Assembly (NCBI GenBank): GCA_934700335.1
Contig: CAKUXM010000003.1
Coordinates: 62,001-126,000 of the forward strand
Direction of reading: 5' to 3'
DNA from: an uncultured Candidatus Melainabacteria bacterium
Lineage (GTDB): Bacteria; Cyanobacteriota; Vampirovibrionia; Gastranaerophilales; Gastranaerophilaceae
Length of the DNA: 64,000 bases
In this document: positions 25,864 through 34,297 of the stretch, one piece after another
Position numbering within the stretch: the first letter of the stretch is position 1
Layout of the letters: each line of letters opens with the position of its first letter
Position numbers and translations under genes: made by a program
Notes under the pieces: model-generated
Database searches by the model: none
Told to the model about the DNA's origin: nothing
What the model saw: only the letters and a program-made list of their open reading frames with translations

Positions 25864-26424
25864 ATGGATTTGTATTTGATTGATATAACTAAATTTTATG
25901 AAGCTGATAAGCCTAAAATGAAAAAGACTCAACATAGGGTTGGGCGTAGCGTTTTGAAGTATCTTTTAAAAAATAATTATAACATTGAACCAAATATTAT
26001 AGAGGTTAATGGAAAACCTTTTGTTGAAGGTAATTCTATGTGTTTTAATATAAGTCATTCTAATAAACTTGTTGGTATTGTGTTTGATGCTTGTAATATT
26101 GGACTAGATATTGAATTTAAGAAAAAAAGAAATTATAAATCTGTGTTGAAACATTTTGGTGTAAATAAAGACGTTTTAGAAGATGAATTTTTCCAAATGT
26201 GGACAGTTTATGAAGCAGAATATAAATCTGGTATTAAAAGCCTTTTGAAAAGCTTTGAATACGAAAATTATATGATGACTATTTCCTATGAAAAAGAAAA
26301 TGACTTAAAAATTTTTAACATAGACATCGTCAATGATGATATCGAAAACCCTGAAATACGAATATCTAATATTAAAAAAGAGCATATTAACTTTTTAAAT
26401 AATTTAGGTGTGAAAATCAATTAG
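25864..26424 (+). CDS. 4'-phosphopantetheinyl transferase superfamily protein
   Basis: 186 residues of the Sfp type. The family motifs appear in order: GKPF (50-53), MCFNISHS (59-66), IGLDIEF (79-85) with the metal-binding D82 and E84, and FQMWTVYEAEYK (110-121), equivalent to the W-KEA-K motif. It transfers phosphopantetheine from CoA to an acyl or peptidyl carrier protein. The catalytic KEA is YEA, and the protein is shorter than most Sfp enzymes. No synthase or carrier-protein gene is nearby. The start is probably leaderless. Confidence 0.85.
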   Translation: MDLYLIDITKFYEADKPKMKKTQHRVGRSVLKYLLKNNYNIEPNIIEVNGKPFVEGNSMCFNISHSNKLVGIVFDACNIGLDIEFKKKRNYKSVLKHFGVNKDVLEDEFFQMWTVYEAEYKSGIKSLLKSFEYENYMMTISYEKENDLKIFNIDIVNDDIENPEIRISNIKKEHINFLNNLGVKIN

Positions 26425-26469
26425 TAAACACAAGGTGGACATAATAAAATAAAAAATAAGAATTAAAAA

Positions 26470-26542
26470 AGCGGAAGACGGGACTCGGACCCGCAACAAC
26501 CTGCTTGGAAGGCAGGGACTCTACCAATTGAGTTACTTCCGC
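26470..26542 (-). tRNA. tRNA-Gly (anticodon TCC)
   Basis: The minus strand folds as a full cloverleaf: acceptor GCGGAAG/CTTCCGC, anticodon stem CCTGC/GCAGG with loop CTTCCAA (anticodon TCC), and T loop TCCGAGT. The discriminator base is T, normal for bacterial tRNA-Gly. CCA is not encoded. A run of six T follows on the minus strand and may aid termination. Confidence 0.95.
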
Positions 26543-26732
26543 ATACATGTTTAATTTATACATACATTTAACACTAAAAACAATTTAAAATCAAGATTTT
26601 AATTTGTTTTTAATTTTATACACCTTTTGGTCTATACAAAATTTCAACCCTAGGGTTGATGTCTATTTCTTCAAAAGAATATACACTAGATGAGTAATCG
26701 TTGAAGAGAATTATTTTAGTGGGGTAAATAAA

Positions 26733-27905
26733 TTGAAAAAGTTAGTATTATTGTTTTGTATAATATGTTTTTCAAATATATGTGTTCAAGCAGCAACTGA
26801 TAATGTGTTGCAATCTATTCAAATAGATACATTTAAAGATACTTATAATATTGTTTTAAAATCTGATGAAAAACCAGAGGCAAAAAGAGTTATTACAGAT
26901 GATAATAAAATGATGTTAACTTTAAAAGGTGTTCGTGTATCTCAAGAGTTAAACACAATTTATAATGCAACAAATATTGATAGTGTTACTGTTGAGCCGG
27001 CAGGTAATGATACAGTTAATGTTTCATTTCAAGCTCAAAACATCAGCCACGCAAACTTAGTATTTGATACCTTGGATACTCCATTAGGTGTTATGAGAGC
27101 AAAAGAGGCACAAGCTCAAAAAGCTCAGCAACAAAAACCTAAAAAACACAAAAAGAAAATTGTTTTAAGCCACCCTGTAAGAGACTATAGACCAGTTTTT
27201 GATGAAGAAGATGAAGAAGGTATGTCTTTAGACTCTCTTATGTCAAACGAATATGCAAGTTCTTTTATTTCTGTATTTAAAGAAGATGGAGTTACAAACA
27301 CAATCACAATTCTTTTAATAGGTTTGATTATTCTTTGCGTAGTTAGATTGTTTAAGAGAAGTAATAATGAGGATAATATGCAAGTTGGGTTAAGCCAAAG
27401 CTTGAGAGATAGAGAAATGGGCTTAATGCAAGATATGATGGCAGGTCAACAACAATACCAAGCGCAACAACAAATGCAACAACAAGCACCAAGTATTAGA
27501 CCAGAAATGACTTATGGTATAAGAAGTTATCAAAATGCTGTTAAGACTCCATATCAACAAAGCATTAAATCACCTTATATGACTTCTGAAATTAGATTTA
27601 ATAATTCATCTTTACAACAAAAGATGCAAGAAATTAGAAACAATGTTCAACAACAAGCGACAAGACCAAATTTACAAGAAAAAGCTCCAGCAGCTGTAGC
27701 CTCAACACCATTGAGAGCAAATAAATCAGCGCAAGTTGGAATGCAACAAAGACCAGTTTCAAGTAGTTCAAGAATGTCAGCTCCACAACAACGAGTAACT
27801 AACATGGATTCAATGAAATTCTTAGATTCAATGGCAAAAATTTACGAAAAGAATGGTCGCTCAGACTTAGCACAAGGTCTAAAATCTAAAATGAATAGAA
27901 TTTAA
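26733..27905 (+). CDS. Signal-peptide membrane protein with AMIN-like domain and Gln-rich tail
   Basis: 390 residues. A signal peptide (cleavage near CVQAA, residue 21) is followed by about 95 residues of beta-strand pattern (LQSIQIDTFKDTYNIVLKSD, NVSFQAQNISHANLVFD) resembling AMIN domains, which target proteins to peptidoglycan or pilus secretins. A Lys-rich linker precedes one membrane helix (about 189-207, TITILLIGLIILCVVRLF), and the remaining 180 residues are rich in Gln, Met and Ser, presumably cytoplasmic, ending in a helix with SMAKIYEKNGRSDLAQGL. The start is TTG after GTGGGG. The family assignment is tentative. Confidence 0.65.
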   Translation: MKKLVLLFCIICFSNICVQAATDNVLQSIQIDTFKDTYNIVLKSDEKPEAKRVITDDNKMMLTLKGVRVSQELNTIYNATNIDSVTVEPAGNDTVNVSFQAQNISHANLVFDTLDTPLGVMRAKEAQAQKAQQQKPKKHKKKIVLSHPVRDYRPVFDEEDEEGMSLDSLMSNEYASSFISVFKEDGVTNTITILLIGLIILCVVRLFKRSNNEDNMQVGLSQSLRDREMGLMQDMMAGQQQYQAQQQMQQQAPSIRPEMTYGIRSYQNAVKTPYQQSIKSPYMTSEIRFNNSSLQQKMQEIRNNVQQQATRPNLQEKAPAAVASTPLRANKSAQVGMQQRPVSSSSRMSAPQQRVTNMDSMKFLDSMAKIYEKNGRSDLAQGLKSKMNRI

Positions 27906-27944
27906 ACTTGTGGCTATAAACTAACTAATGGGATTATGTATTTT

Positions 27945-27973
27945 AAGGAGTGGTAAAAACCACTCTTTTTTTT
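27945..27973 (+). terminator. Intrinsic terminator
   Basis: GAGTGGT (27948-27954), loop AAAA and ACCACTC (27959-27965) are followed by eight T. It ends the AMIN-like gene 40 bases after its stop. Confidence 0.92.
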
Positions 27974-27976
27974 GAC

Positions 27977-28105
27977 AAAGCGAACAGCTAAGCTAGAGCG
28001 AAGCTTGTGAGCCTGTCTCCGAGTTGACTTTAAGCCGTTAGGCATAATAATTAAATTAATGCCATACGGATAAAAGGAAACGTAGGTAAAAGCGAACAGC
28101 TAAGC
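27977..28105. repeat. Pair of 17-bp direct repeats in an intergenic region
   Basis: AAAGCGAACAGCTAAGC occurs at 27977-27993 and again at 28089-28105, enclosing about 95 bases with a GGCAT/ATGCC dyad. No reading frame is credible. The segment is richer in GC than the neighbouring genes and may be a degraded repeat element. Confidence 0.6.
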
Positions 28106-28111
28106 GATTAT

Positions 28112-28143
28112 CCAAAAAACAAAAGCCGAGCGAGCGCTCGGCT
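28112..28143 (-). terminator. Intrinsic terminator of the 28185-28559 gene
   Basis: AGCCGAGCG (28124-28132) and CGCTCGGCT (28135-28143) form a perfect GC-rich stem; on the minus strand it is followed by TTTTGTTTTTTGG. It lies 41 bases after the stop of the minus-strand gene. Confidence 0.85.
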
Positions 28144-28184
28144 AAGATTGGAGTAAATGTGAATTTATGACTATATATATTGGC

Positions 28185-28559
28185 TTACGTCAATAATTGT
28201 AGTGTTAAAGTATTCATGGCATCGTCAGATAAGATGTCTCCAAACTCATTTCTAATGATGTTTAATGTTTTGTTAAACAAGCTGTTAAATTGATTTACTG
28301 TACGTTGGATTCTATCTTGACTTTCGCCAGAAACATAGTTAGATACTTTAACTTCTTTTGATGGTTTTACTTGGGCATATGATGAAGACATGTATTGGAA
28401 GATTTCATCTGCGCTAACTTGTCTCTTTGGTTCTGTAAGTGTGGTTTGTTCTTTTGTTTGAGTTGTTTCTTTCATATTGGCTGTGTTTTCTTTTTTGGCT
28501 GTTTTGATGCCACCGTAGATGCCTTGAGAGTAACTCATAATTGGGTTGATAAATGCCAT
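28185..28559 (-). CDS. Unknown soluble protein, low-complexity N-terminal half
   Basis: 124 residues, not recognised. The N-terminus MAFINPIMSYSQGIYGG has no signal peptide; residues 20-45 are rich in Thr, Lys, Glu and Gln; the C-terminal half (from about 75) is helical (RIQRTVNQFNSLFNKTLNIIRNEFGDIL). It has a clear GAGGAG ribosome binding site and its own terminator, so it is a real gene. It is divergent from the coiled-coil gene at 28935, with which it shares the MAF start. Confidence 0.7.
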   Translation of the reverse strand: MAFINPIMSYSQGIYGGIKTAKKENTANMKETTQTKEQTTLTEPKRQVSADEIFQYMSSSYAQVKPSKEVKVSNYVSGESQDRIQRTVNQFNSLFNKTLNIIRNEFGDILSDDAMNTLTLQLLT

Positions 28560-28934
28560 AAATTCTTTCTCCTCTGTTTGTTAAACTCCGTTACACATTC
28601 TTTTTAATAATCATTTTTTGAAAGTCAAAATTTTAGTTTTTTATCAGTAATATTTCTTAATAATTAATAAAAATTTAGTCAAATTTTTCAGAAAAAATAC
28701 CTTTATATAAATACGGAAGAACATGAATTTACTTAGCGTTGCGTAAATTATTACGTATTTTATTACATTTATGTAAATTTTTGTAAAGATTGCATTTTGG
28801 CTCATGTTTAGAGTATTATAGGTTTACAACCTGTTTTAAACCATGTCGTGGTAAGGGTTTTACTGAAATTCACCTAAGATAAAATACTTTATATATATGT
28901 GTAAAGTGAGTGTATTAAGTTACGTGGAGAAAAA
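28560..28934. promoter_or_regulatory. Divergent intergenic region with promoter for 28935-30140
   Basis: On the plus strand TTGCAT (28790-28795) and TATTAT (28814-28819) with an 18-base spacer form a good promoter, giving a leader of about 110 bases. The leader has a dyad (GGTTTACAACCTGTTTTAAACC, split as GGTTT/AAACC) and ends GTATTAAGTTACGTGGAG before the ATG. The rest is very AT-rich and presumably holds the minus-strand promoter. No gene is seen. Confidence 0.55.
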
Positions 28935-30140
28935 ATGGCATTCGGTTCAATTTCTAAATATACAAAAATTGTTCAAGAAAAAGGTATCACACAACAAAGT
29001 GTAGCTGAAAAATCTACAAAAGCTATTGTTGATACAGAAAAAGCTGCAAGTATATTTAATGAAGATGGTTCAGCTAAAACATCAGGAGATTTATCATCTC
29101 CTATTCAAACTACTGTAACTGAAAGCTATGATACTTCTGCTATGGAAAAAGCAGTTAACAGATATACAAAAGCTTTAAAACTTCAAACTGCATTGACTTC
29201 AATTGCTTCTTTAGGCAATTTGTTTGGTGTGTCATCTTCAGTTCCTAATTATAACTATGTTTCAAACAATACAAATGTTAAAGCTGATACAACTTCTCAA
29301 GTTGATACTTTAAATCAACAAATGGGTATTTCAAATACTTTAGAAACAGCTATTCAAAACTATTCTAAAAACAACAAATCATCTGACACTTGGACTAACT
29401 TAGTTAGTCAAACTGCAGCTGCAAAAGCTGACTTAACTTCAATTGCATCTTTCAAACAAGAACAACAAGCAATTATTACAGCTTTCCCTGAAAAATTACA
29501 AGCTTTACAAACTGAAGTTGAAAACTTAAAACAAGAAAAAATCGAAGCTGGTAAAGCAGTTGATGCAAATAGAGAAGGCATTCAATTAAATATCAGAAAA
29601 AATGCTATCGAGACAAAAGAAATTCCTGCTCAAGAAAAAGCTATTTCTGATAGCCAAACAAAAGTTTCAACTGCAGAAAAGAAATTAACAAAAGATTTAG
29701 CAGATCAAGATGACATTATTAAAAATGCTGTTATAGTTATCAAAAATGCAGACGGTACAACAGAACAAATTCCTGATACCGCTAAAATTGATGCAGCAAA
29801 TAAAAAGAAACAAGAACTTCAAGCAACATTTGATAAATTAAAAGCAGCTGAAGAAAAAGTTCAAAGCGATGCTCAAGCTAAAATTAATGACTTGAAAAAT
29901 GAATTGAAGTCTACTGAAGAAAAGTTAAAAAATTGCGGTAAAACTCAAGAAGAATTAGAACAAGTTCAAAAACGTTATGCTGATGCAATTGATAATTTAA
30001 ATAAGAAAAATGAAGAAATTGATAAATTAAAAGAAGAAAAAGCAACTGCTCAATCTAATTTATCATCTGCAGCTTCAAGAGAAAAATCAATTAATAATTT
30101 AATTGAAAAAGCTGATAAATTAATGGTTGATAAAAAATAA
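28935..30140 (+). CDS. Unknown coiled-coil protein
   Basis: 401 residues, not recognised. There is no signal peptide. Residues 1-165 are rich in Ser, Thr, Asn and Gln, with a short hydrophobic patch (LQTALTSIASLGNLFGV near 85-100); from about 170 to the end the sequence is almost continuous Lys/Glu/Gln/Ala heptads typical of long coiled coils. It may be a structural or surface-associated protein. The ribosome binding site GTGGAG lies eight bases before the ATG. Confidence 0.75.
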   Translation: MAFGSISKYTKIVQEKGITQQSVAEKSTKAIVDTEKAASIFNEDGSAKTSGDLSSPIQTTVTESYDTSAMEKAVNRYTKALKLQTALTSIASLGNLFGVSSSVPNYNYVSNNTNVKADTTSQVDTLNQQMGISNTLETAIQNYSKNNKSSDTWTNLVSQTAAAKADLTSIASFKQEQQAIITAFPEKLQALQTEVENLKQEKIEAGKAVDANREGIQLNIRKNAIETKEIPAQEKAISDSQTKVSTAEKKLTKDLADQDDIIKNAVIVIKNADGTTEQIPDTAKIDAANKKKQELQATFDKLKAAEEKVQSDAQAKINDLKNELKSTEEKLKNCGKTQEELEQVQKRYADAIDNLNKKNEEIDKLKEEKATAQSNLSSAASREKSINNLIEKADKLMVDKK

Positions 30141-30160
30141 TTTTAAATTGGTTTAGTAAT

Positions 30161-30191
30161 AAAAGCGCCTTGATAAAATCAAGGCGCTTTT
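30161..30191 (+). terminator. Bidirectional intrinsic terminator
   Basis: A 14-base arm, AAAAGCGCCTTGAT, pairs perfectly across the loop AAA with ATCAAGGCGCTTTT, 20 bases after the coiled-coil gene. Confidence 0.92.
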
Positions 30192-30198
30192 ATTATGT

Positions 30199-30229
30199 AG
30201 AGAGGCGAAGCCTTCGGCTTCGCCTCTCT
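30199..30229. repeat. Perfect hairpin between convergent genes
   Basis: AGAGAGGCGAAGCC, loop TTC and GGCTTCGCCTCTCT form a perfect 14-base stem without a T-tract. It lies between two terminators and shares the AGGCGA core seen in terminators at 23894 and 46623. Confidence 0.8.
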
Positions 30230-30286
30230 AGCAAGAAGAGCTTTACTTTTGTAATAAAAAAAAGAATGTGGTATAGAAAAGAACAA

Positions 30287-30324
30287 GAAGAAGGCGATTT
30301 GACATTTGTCAAATCGCCTTCTTC
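30287..30324 (-). terminator. Long perfect hairpin downstream of pnp
   Basis: A 17-base arm beginning GAAGAAGGCGATTTGAC pairs perfectly across a four-base loop. It follows the pnp stop by 20 bases on the minus strand. The tract after the hairpin is T-rich but interrupted. Confidence 0.75.
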
Positions 30325-30344
30325 GATTTTATTAATTATTAAAA

Positions 30345-32495
30345 TTAATTATTTTCAGCTTCAAATTTAGCTTTTTCTTCTTCAGTTACCCCTTTTAATG
30401 TTAGGTTAACTCTGCCTCTGTCGTCAATTTTAATAATTTTAACGATAACTTCGTCGCCAATATTTACGTGAGGTTCGATTGTTTCGATTCTTTCTTTGCA
30501 AATTTGAGAGATGTGAATCATGCCATCTTTACCGCCACCTAATTCAACGAAAGCACCGATAGGAATAATTCTTACAACTTTTCCTTTTAAAATCATGCCT
30601 TCTTCAGGTTTGAAAGTTAGGTCTTTAATCATTTTGATTGCGATTTTAGCTCCTTCTTGGTCGTTAGAAGTGATTGTTACAACGCCAGTATCTTGGATAT
30701 CGATTTCAGCGCCAGAAGCATCAATGATAGCTCTAATTTGTTTACCACCAGGTCCAATTACTGTTCCTATATCAGCTTGAGGAATTGTCAATGTAGTAAT
30801 GCTTGGTGCAAATGGAGACATTTCTTTAGCTGGTTCAGTGATAGCTTCTCTCATTTTACTTAAGATGTGTAATCTACCTTCTTTAGCTTGTTGTAAAGCT
30901 CGTCTTAAAGTATCATTTGAGATACCTTTAGCTTTCATATCCATTTGAAGGGCAGTGATAGCTTCGTCATTACCTGTAACTTTGAAGTCCATATCACCTA
31001 AGAAGTCTTCAATACCTTGAATATCTGTTAAAACAACAGGTTCGTGGTCAGGTTCTGTAATCATACCCATTGCAACACCACCAATCATACATTTTACAGG
31101 TACACCAGCGTTCATTAAAGCCATTGAAGAACCGCAAGTTGATGCCATTGATGTTGAACCATTTGATTCTAATACGTCAGAAGTTACTCTGATTGTGTAA
31201 CCAAATTCTTCTTGGCTTGGAAGAGCAGGAACGTTAGCTCTTTCAGCTAAGTTACCGTGTCCAACTTCACGACGGCCAGGACCTCTTAATGCTTTAACTT
31301 CACCAACTGAGAAACCTGGGAAGATGTATTTGTGCATGTATGTTTTTTCAGTTTGAGGGTCAACACCGTCAAGCTCTTGTTTCATACCAGGACCAGCCAA
31401 TGTTGCAACTGATAGAACTTGAGTTTGACCTCTTGTGAATACAGCAGAACCATGAGCTCTAGGGATAACTCCAACTTCGCACCAGATTGGACGAACTTCG
31501 TGAGGGTTTCTACCGTCGGCTCTAACGCCTTCGTTAACAATCATTGCACGCATAACTTTCTTTTCTGCTGCTTTGAATTCTTCAGCGATAAAGTCTATAC
31601 CAGTTTCTTCAATCATCACGTGGATAGGGTGATCTTCTGGTAAAGCTTCAATTCTTTCTTTAACTAATTTTTTAGCTTCTTCCAATTTATTTTGTCTGTA
31701 TGTTCTGTCAAAGTTGTGGTAAGCATCATAAATCATGTCTCCTGCAACTTCTTGGATAATATTTTTAATTTCAGTTGTGTCATAAGGGTTAACGAATTCT
31801 TCTTTAACGATGCCACATTCTTGAGCGAAAGCAACTTGAGCTTCGCATTGTTTTCTTATTTCAATTTGAGCAAATTCAACAGCGTTCATGATATCGTCTT
31901 CTGTAACGAATTTGCAACCTGCTTCAACCATGATTACAGAGTCATGCGTACCAGCAACAACGATGTCTAAGTCTGATTTTTCAGCTTGTTGGTGAGTTGG
32001 GTTAGCAATCATGTTGCCATTTTCATCTCTACCAACTCTAACTGCACCGATAGGACCTTCAAAAGGTGCGCCTGATAACATTAGGGCATAAGATGCACCT
32101 AACATTGCTAATGTATCAGGTTGGTTTTCTTGATCATAGCTGAATAATTGAGCTACGATTTGAATATCATTTCTGTATCCTTTTGGAAATAAAGGTCTGA
32201 TTGGTCTATCAATAAGTCTTGAAACTAAGATAGCTTTATCAGATGCTTTACCTTCGCTTCTGTTATATCCACCTGGAATTCTTCCGATTGATGACATTCT
32301 TTCTTCGTAGTCAATTAACAATGGGAAGAAATCAATACCAACTCTAGGTTCTTTGCTAACGCAACAATGTACGAATAACATTGTATCACCGCATCTAACG
32401 GTTACTGAAGAAGTAGCTGAATTAGCGTATTTGCCAGTTTCAACTTCAATAATTTTTCCACCAACTTCTAGTTGAGTTTTCTTTGATTCTACCAT
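30345..32495 (-). CDS. pnp: Polyribonucleotide nucleotidyltransferase (PNPase)
   Basis: 716 residues. Two RNase PH-like cores (about 10-220 and 310-540) are separated by a helical domain. The second core contains GRREVGHGNLAERA and the catalytic-region DFKVTGNDEAITALQMD, followed by a KH domain (about 555-615, VIGPGGKQIRAIIDASGAEIDI) and an S1 domain to about 695. PNPase degrades RNA from the 3' end using phosphate. It has its own promoter, a leader hairpin and an AAAGAGG ribosome binding site. Confidence 0.97.
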   Translation of the reverse strand: MVESKKTQLEVGGKIIEVETGKYANSATSSVTVRCGDTMLFVHCCVSKEPRVGIDFFPLLIDYEERMSSIGRIPGGYNRSEGKASDKAILVSRLIDRPIRPLFPKGYRNDIQIVAQLFSYDQENQPDTLAMLGASYALMLSGAPFEGPIGAVRVGRDENGNMIANPTHQQAEKSDLDIVVAGTHDSVIMVEAGCKFVTEDDIMNAVEFAQIEIRKQCEAQVAFAQECGIVKEEFVNPYDTTEIKNIIQEVAGDMIYDAYHNFDRTYRQNKLEEAKKLVKERIEALPEDHPIHVMIEETGIDFIAEEFKAAEKKVMRAMIVNEGVRADGRNPHEVRPIWCEVGVIPRAHGSAVFTRGQTQVLSVATLAGPGMKQELDGVDPQTEKTYMHKYIFPGFSVGEVKALRGPGRREVGHGNLAERANVPALPSQEEFGYTIRVTSDVLESNGSTSMASTCGSSMALMNAGVPVKCMIGGVAMGMITEPDHEPVVLTDIQGIEDFLGDMDFKVTGNDEAITALQMDMKAKGISNDTLRRALQQAKEGRLHILSKMREAITEPAKEMSPFAPSITTLTIPQADIGTVIGPGGKQIRAIIDASGAEIDIQDTGVVTITSNDQEGAKIAIKMIKDLTFKPEEGMILKGKVVRIIPIGAFVELGGGKDGMIHISQICKERIETIEPHVNIGDEVIVKIIKIDDRGRVNLTLKGVTEEEKAKFEAENN

Positions 32496-32510
32496 TTTTT
32501 CCTCTTTCTT

Positions 32511-32540
32511 GGCTGTTTTAACGTCTTTATAAATGCAGCC
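32511..32540 (-). promoter_or_regulatory. Leader hairpin of pnp
   Basis: GGCTG and CAGCC pair across about 20 bases in the 5' leader, just upstream of the ribosome binding site. In other bacteria a leader hairpin is the target of PNPase autoregulation; here that role is an inference from position only. Confidence 0.4.
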
Positions 32541-32568
32541 TTTTGTTTCATCTATAAACCTTGATTTT

Positions 32569-32597
32569 ATTTTATCTTAAACAAATTGATAGGGCAA
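32569..32597 (-). promoter_or_regulatory. pnp promoter
   Basis: On the minus strand TTGCCC (32597-32592) and TAAAAT (32574-32569) are 17 bases apart, predicting a leader of about 65 bases. The remaining sequence from 32598 to 32728 is AT-rich and without visible genes. Confidence 0.6.
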
Positions 32598-32728
32598 GCC
32601 TTTTACATAGTTTTGATAGATGTAGATTTAATAAATTGTTATATAATTTTTTATCTGGTTGTAGGAAATTTTTATGCTTTCTGTAATTTGTGCAAAAATT
32701 CTAGCTTTTATAATAGGAAGTGAGGAAC

Positions 32729-32768
32729 AAGAAGGACAAAGCAGGCGAATGCCTGCTTTGTCCTTCTT
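32729..32768 (-). terminator. Long perfect hairpin ending the YtxH cluster
   Basis: An 18-base arm beginning AAGAAGGACAAAGCAGGC pairs perfectly across the loop GAAT. It lies 25 bases after the stop of the last YtxH gene on the minus strand. Confidence 0.85.
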
Positions 32769-32793
32769 TAATATTCTTTAAGTTTTGCTATTA

Positions 32794-33066
32794 TTAGTTA
32801 TTACCCATTTCTTCTTTTTTTGAGTTAATCATATCTTGAATTTTGCCCATAATAGCATCACCTTTTTGTTGCATATCTGATACAATTTCTTCTGCTTTTG
32901 ATTGAATTTCTTTCACAGTCTTATCTGTTTTTTCCATTACATCTTTTGCTGTATCTGATAACATTTCTCTTGTTTCAGCACCTGATTTTGGTGCTAGTAA
33001 TAAACCTGCTACTGCGCCTAATGCTGCGCCTACTACAAATCCGCCTAAAAATTTACCTACTGACAT
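32794..33066 (-). CDS. YtxH domain-containing protein
   Basis: 90 residues. A Gly/Ala-rich hydrophobic helix (VGKFLGGFVVGAALGAVAGLLLAPKSG) with the family motif LLAPKSG is followed by an amphipathic Lys/Glu helix. The family is linked to general stress or envelope functions in other bacteria, but its molecular role is not known. It is the last of four small genes transcribed together; GAAAGGAAA precedes the start. Confidence 0.85.
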   Translation of the reverse strand: MSVGKFLGGFVVGAALGAVAGLLLAPKSGAETREMLSDTAKDVMEKTDKTVKEIQSKAEEIVSDMQQKGDAIMGKIQDMINSKKEEMGNN

Positions 33067-33084
33067 AGTTTAATTTCCTTTCTT

Positions 33085-33456
33085 TTATTTAGAGAACATC
33101 TTGTAAACGGTTGTAAAACCTTTTACTGCTCCTGATATTAATGCACCTGATGCATTCTTTAATTTTGAAACAGCGCTCATACCTATTCCGAATGAATCAG
33201 TCAATGCTCTTTTAAATGAATCTACTCTTTGGTCTGCTGATTTTACAAATGCATTTATTGATTTTAAAGATGCTTTGATTTCTTGTATTGTAGGTTCTAA
33301 CTCTGTCTTTACCATATCAAGTGTAGAGTCTAAATTCTTTGTAAATCTTGACAAATCTATCAACAATTTTATCAAAAATATGCTTACAAATATTAAGACA
33401 ATACCTGTTGTGTATACTAAAAATGTTAGACCGTTATTTAAAGCTGTTTCTGACAT
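33085..33456 (-). CDS. DUF948-like membrane protein
   Basis: 123 residues with one N-terminal membrane helix (FLVYTTGIVLIFVSIFLIKLL) and an amphipathic helical region with regularly spaced Leu/Val (about 40-85), followed by an Ala/Gly/Ser-rich tail. This order matches DUF948 proteins, which usually sit next to YtxH genes as here. The function is unknown. AAAGGAAG precedes the ATG. Confidence 0.75.
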   Translation of the reverse strand: MSETALNNGLTFLVYTTGIVLIFVSIFLIKLLIDLSRFTKNLDSTLDMVKTELEPTIQEIKASLKSINAFVKSADQRVDSFKRALTDSFGIGMSAVSKLKNASGALISGAVKGFTTVYKMFSK

Positions 33457-33473
33457 CTATCTTCCTTTACTTA

Positions 33474-33788
33474 TTACATTGTAAAATCGTAATTTAAACC
33501 TTCAAGTTCTTTTGCTTTTTTCATTTTTCTGTTTTTCAAAGAGTTATTAATTCTTTGGTAAACTTGTTCAATTTTATATTTGAATATGTCTAAAGCCTCA
33601 CTTGCTTGTTTTTTTGCTTCTTGTACATTTGGTGCTTGGTTTTCTACAAATGTTGTGATAGCTTCTTTAACTTCTTTTCTTGATTCTTCACCTGATTTTG
33701 GAGCATACAATACAGCGGCTACGATACCGCCAATTACACCTGCCATTAAGCCAAGTCCGAAACATAATGATTCATTCTTTTTGCACAT
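33474..33788 (-). CDS. YtxH domain-containing protein
   Basis: 104 residues from the ATG at 33788, which follows GAGGTG; a longer frame from 33836 has a Lys/Asn-rich extension and no ribosome binding site. The N-terminal helix LCFGLGLMAGVIGGIVAAVLYAP ends in the motif YAPKSGEESR, then a Lys/Glu amphipathic helix. It is a paralogue of the gene at 32794-33066 and is separated from it by the DUF948-like gene. Confidence 0.82.
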   Translation of the reverse strand: MCKKNESLCFGLGLMAGVIGGIVAAVLYAPKSGEESRKEVKEAITTFVENQAPNVQEAKKQASEALDIFKYKIEQVYQRINNSLKNRKMKKAKELEGLNYDFTM

Positions 33789-33856
33789 TTTTACACCTCG
33801 ACTTTCGTTACCTTTATTTTTTTTAAATATTATCATGCTTTATTTTTTTATACAAG

Positions 33857-34219
33857 TTATACTTTTATACTATTTTTGTACGTATCATAGGCTATAAGGG
33901 CTAGTTCTATATACAAAACTTGTTTCTTATATTTCTTCGATAAAATCATCAACCCAATGCTTAAAATAATATTCTTCAATATTCCATAAGCAAAGGCTTT
34001 CTTCTTCTCAACAACCTTCTTCCCGCAAATCTTAATGGTATCGCAGAAGTCGTAAACATCTTTCTGTATTTCTTCTGCCTTCAATTTAATCTTGTATCTA
34101 TTCTCTAAAATAGTATCATTCAAGGTATTAATCTTCTTATTAAATTGAATAATACCGTAGATTGCGAAGATTGCAAATAATATTTCAATTGTGATTGTTG
34201 CGTAAATTAAATAAATCAT
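33857..34219 (-). CDS. Small unknown membrane protein
   Basis: 120 residues. One N-terminal membrane helix (about 2-25) is followed by an amphipathic segment (30-75) and a second hydrophobic stretch (about 82-110) with Lys-rich borders. Its position at the head of the YtxH/DUF948 cluster suggests a related envelope role. No family is recognised and no ribosome binding site is clear. Confidence 0.6.
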   Translation of the reverse strand: MIYLIYATITIEILFAIFAIYGIIQFNKKINTLNDTILENRYKIKLKAEEIQKDVYDFCDTIKICGKKVVEKKKAFAYGILKNIILSIGLMILSKKYKKQVLYIELALIAYDTYKNSIKV

Positions 34220-34297
34220 TTTTATATTTCATCTTTTGTATTATGATTAGATTATAGAGTAAAGGTCAAAAAAAATAAATACCCGAGTGAGTAAATT

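Noticed and set aside
30170..30370. 66-residue plus-strand frame across the terminators after the coiled-coil gene
   Set aside because: It consists of the hairpin arms and has no coding signature.
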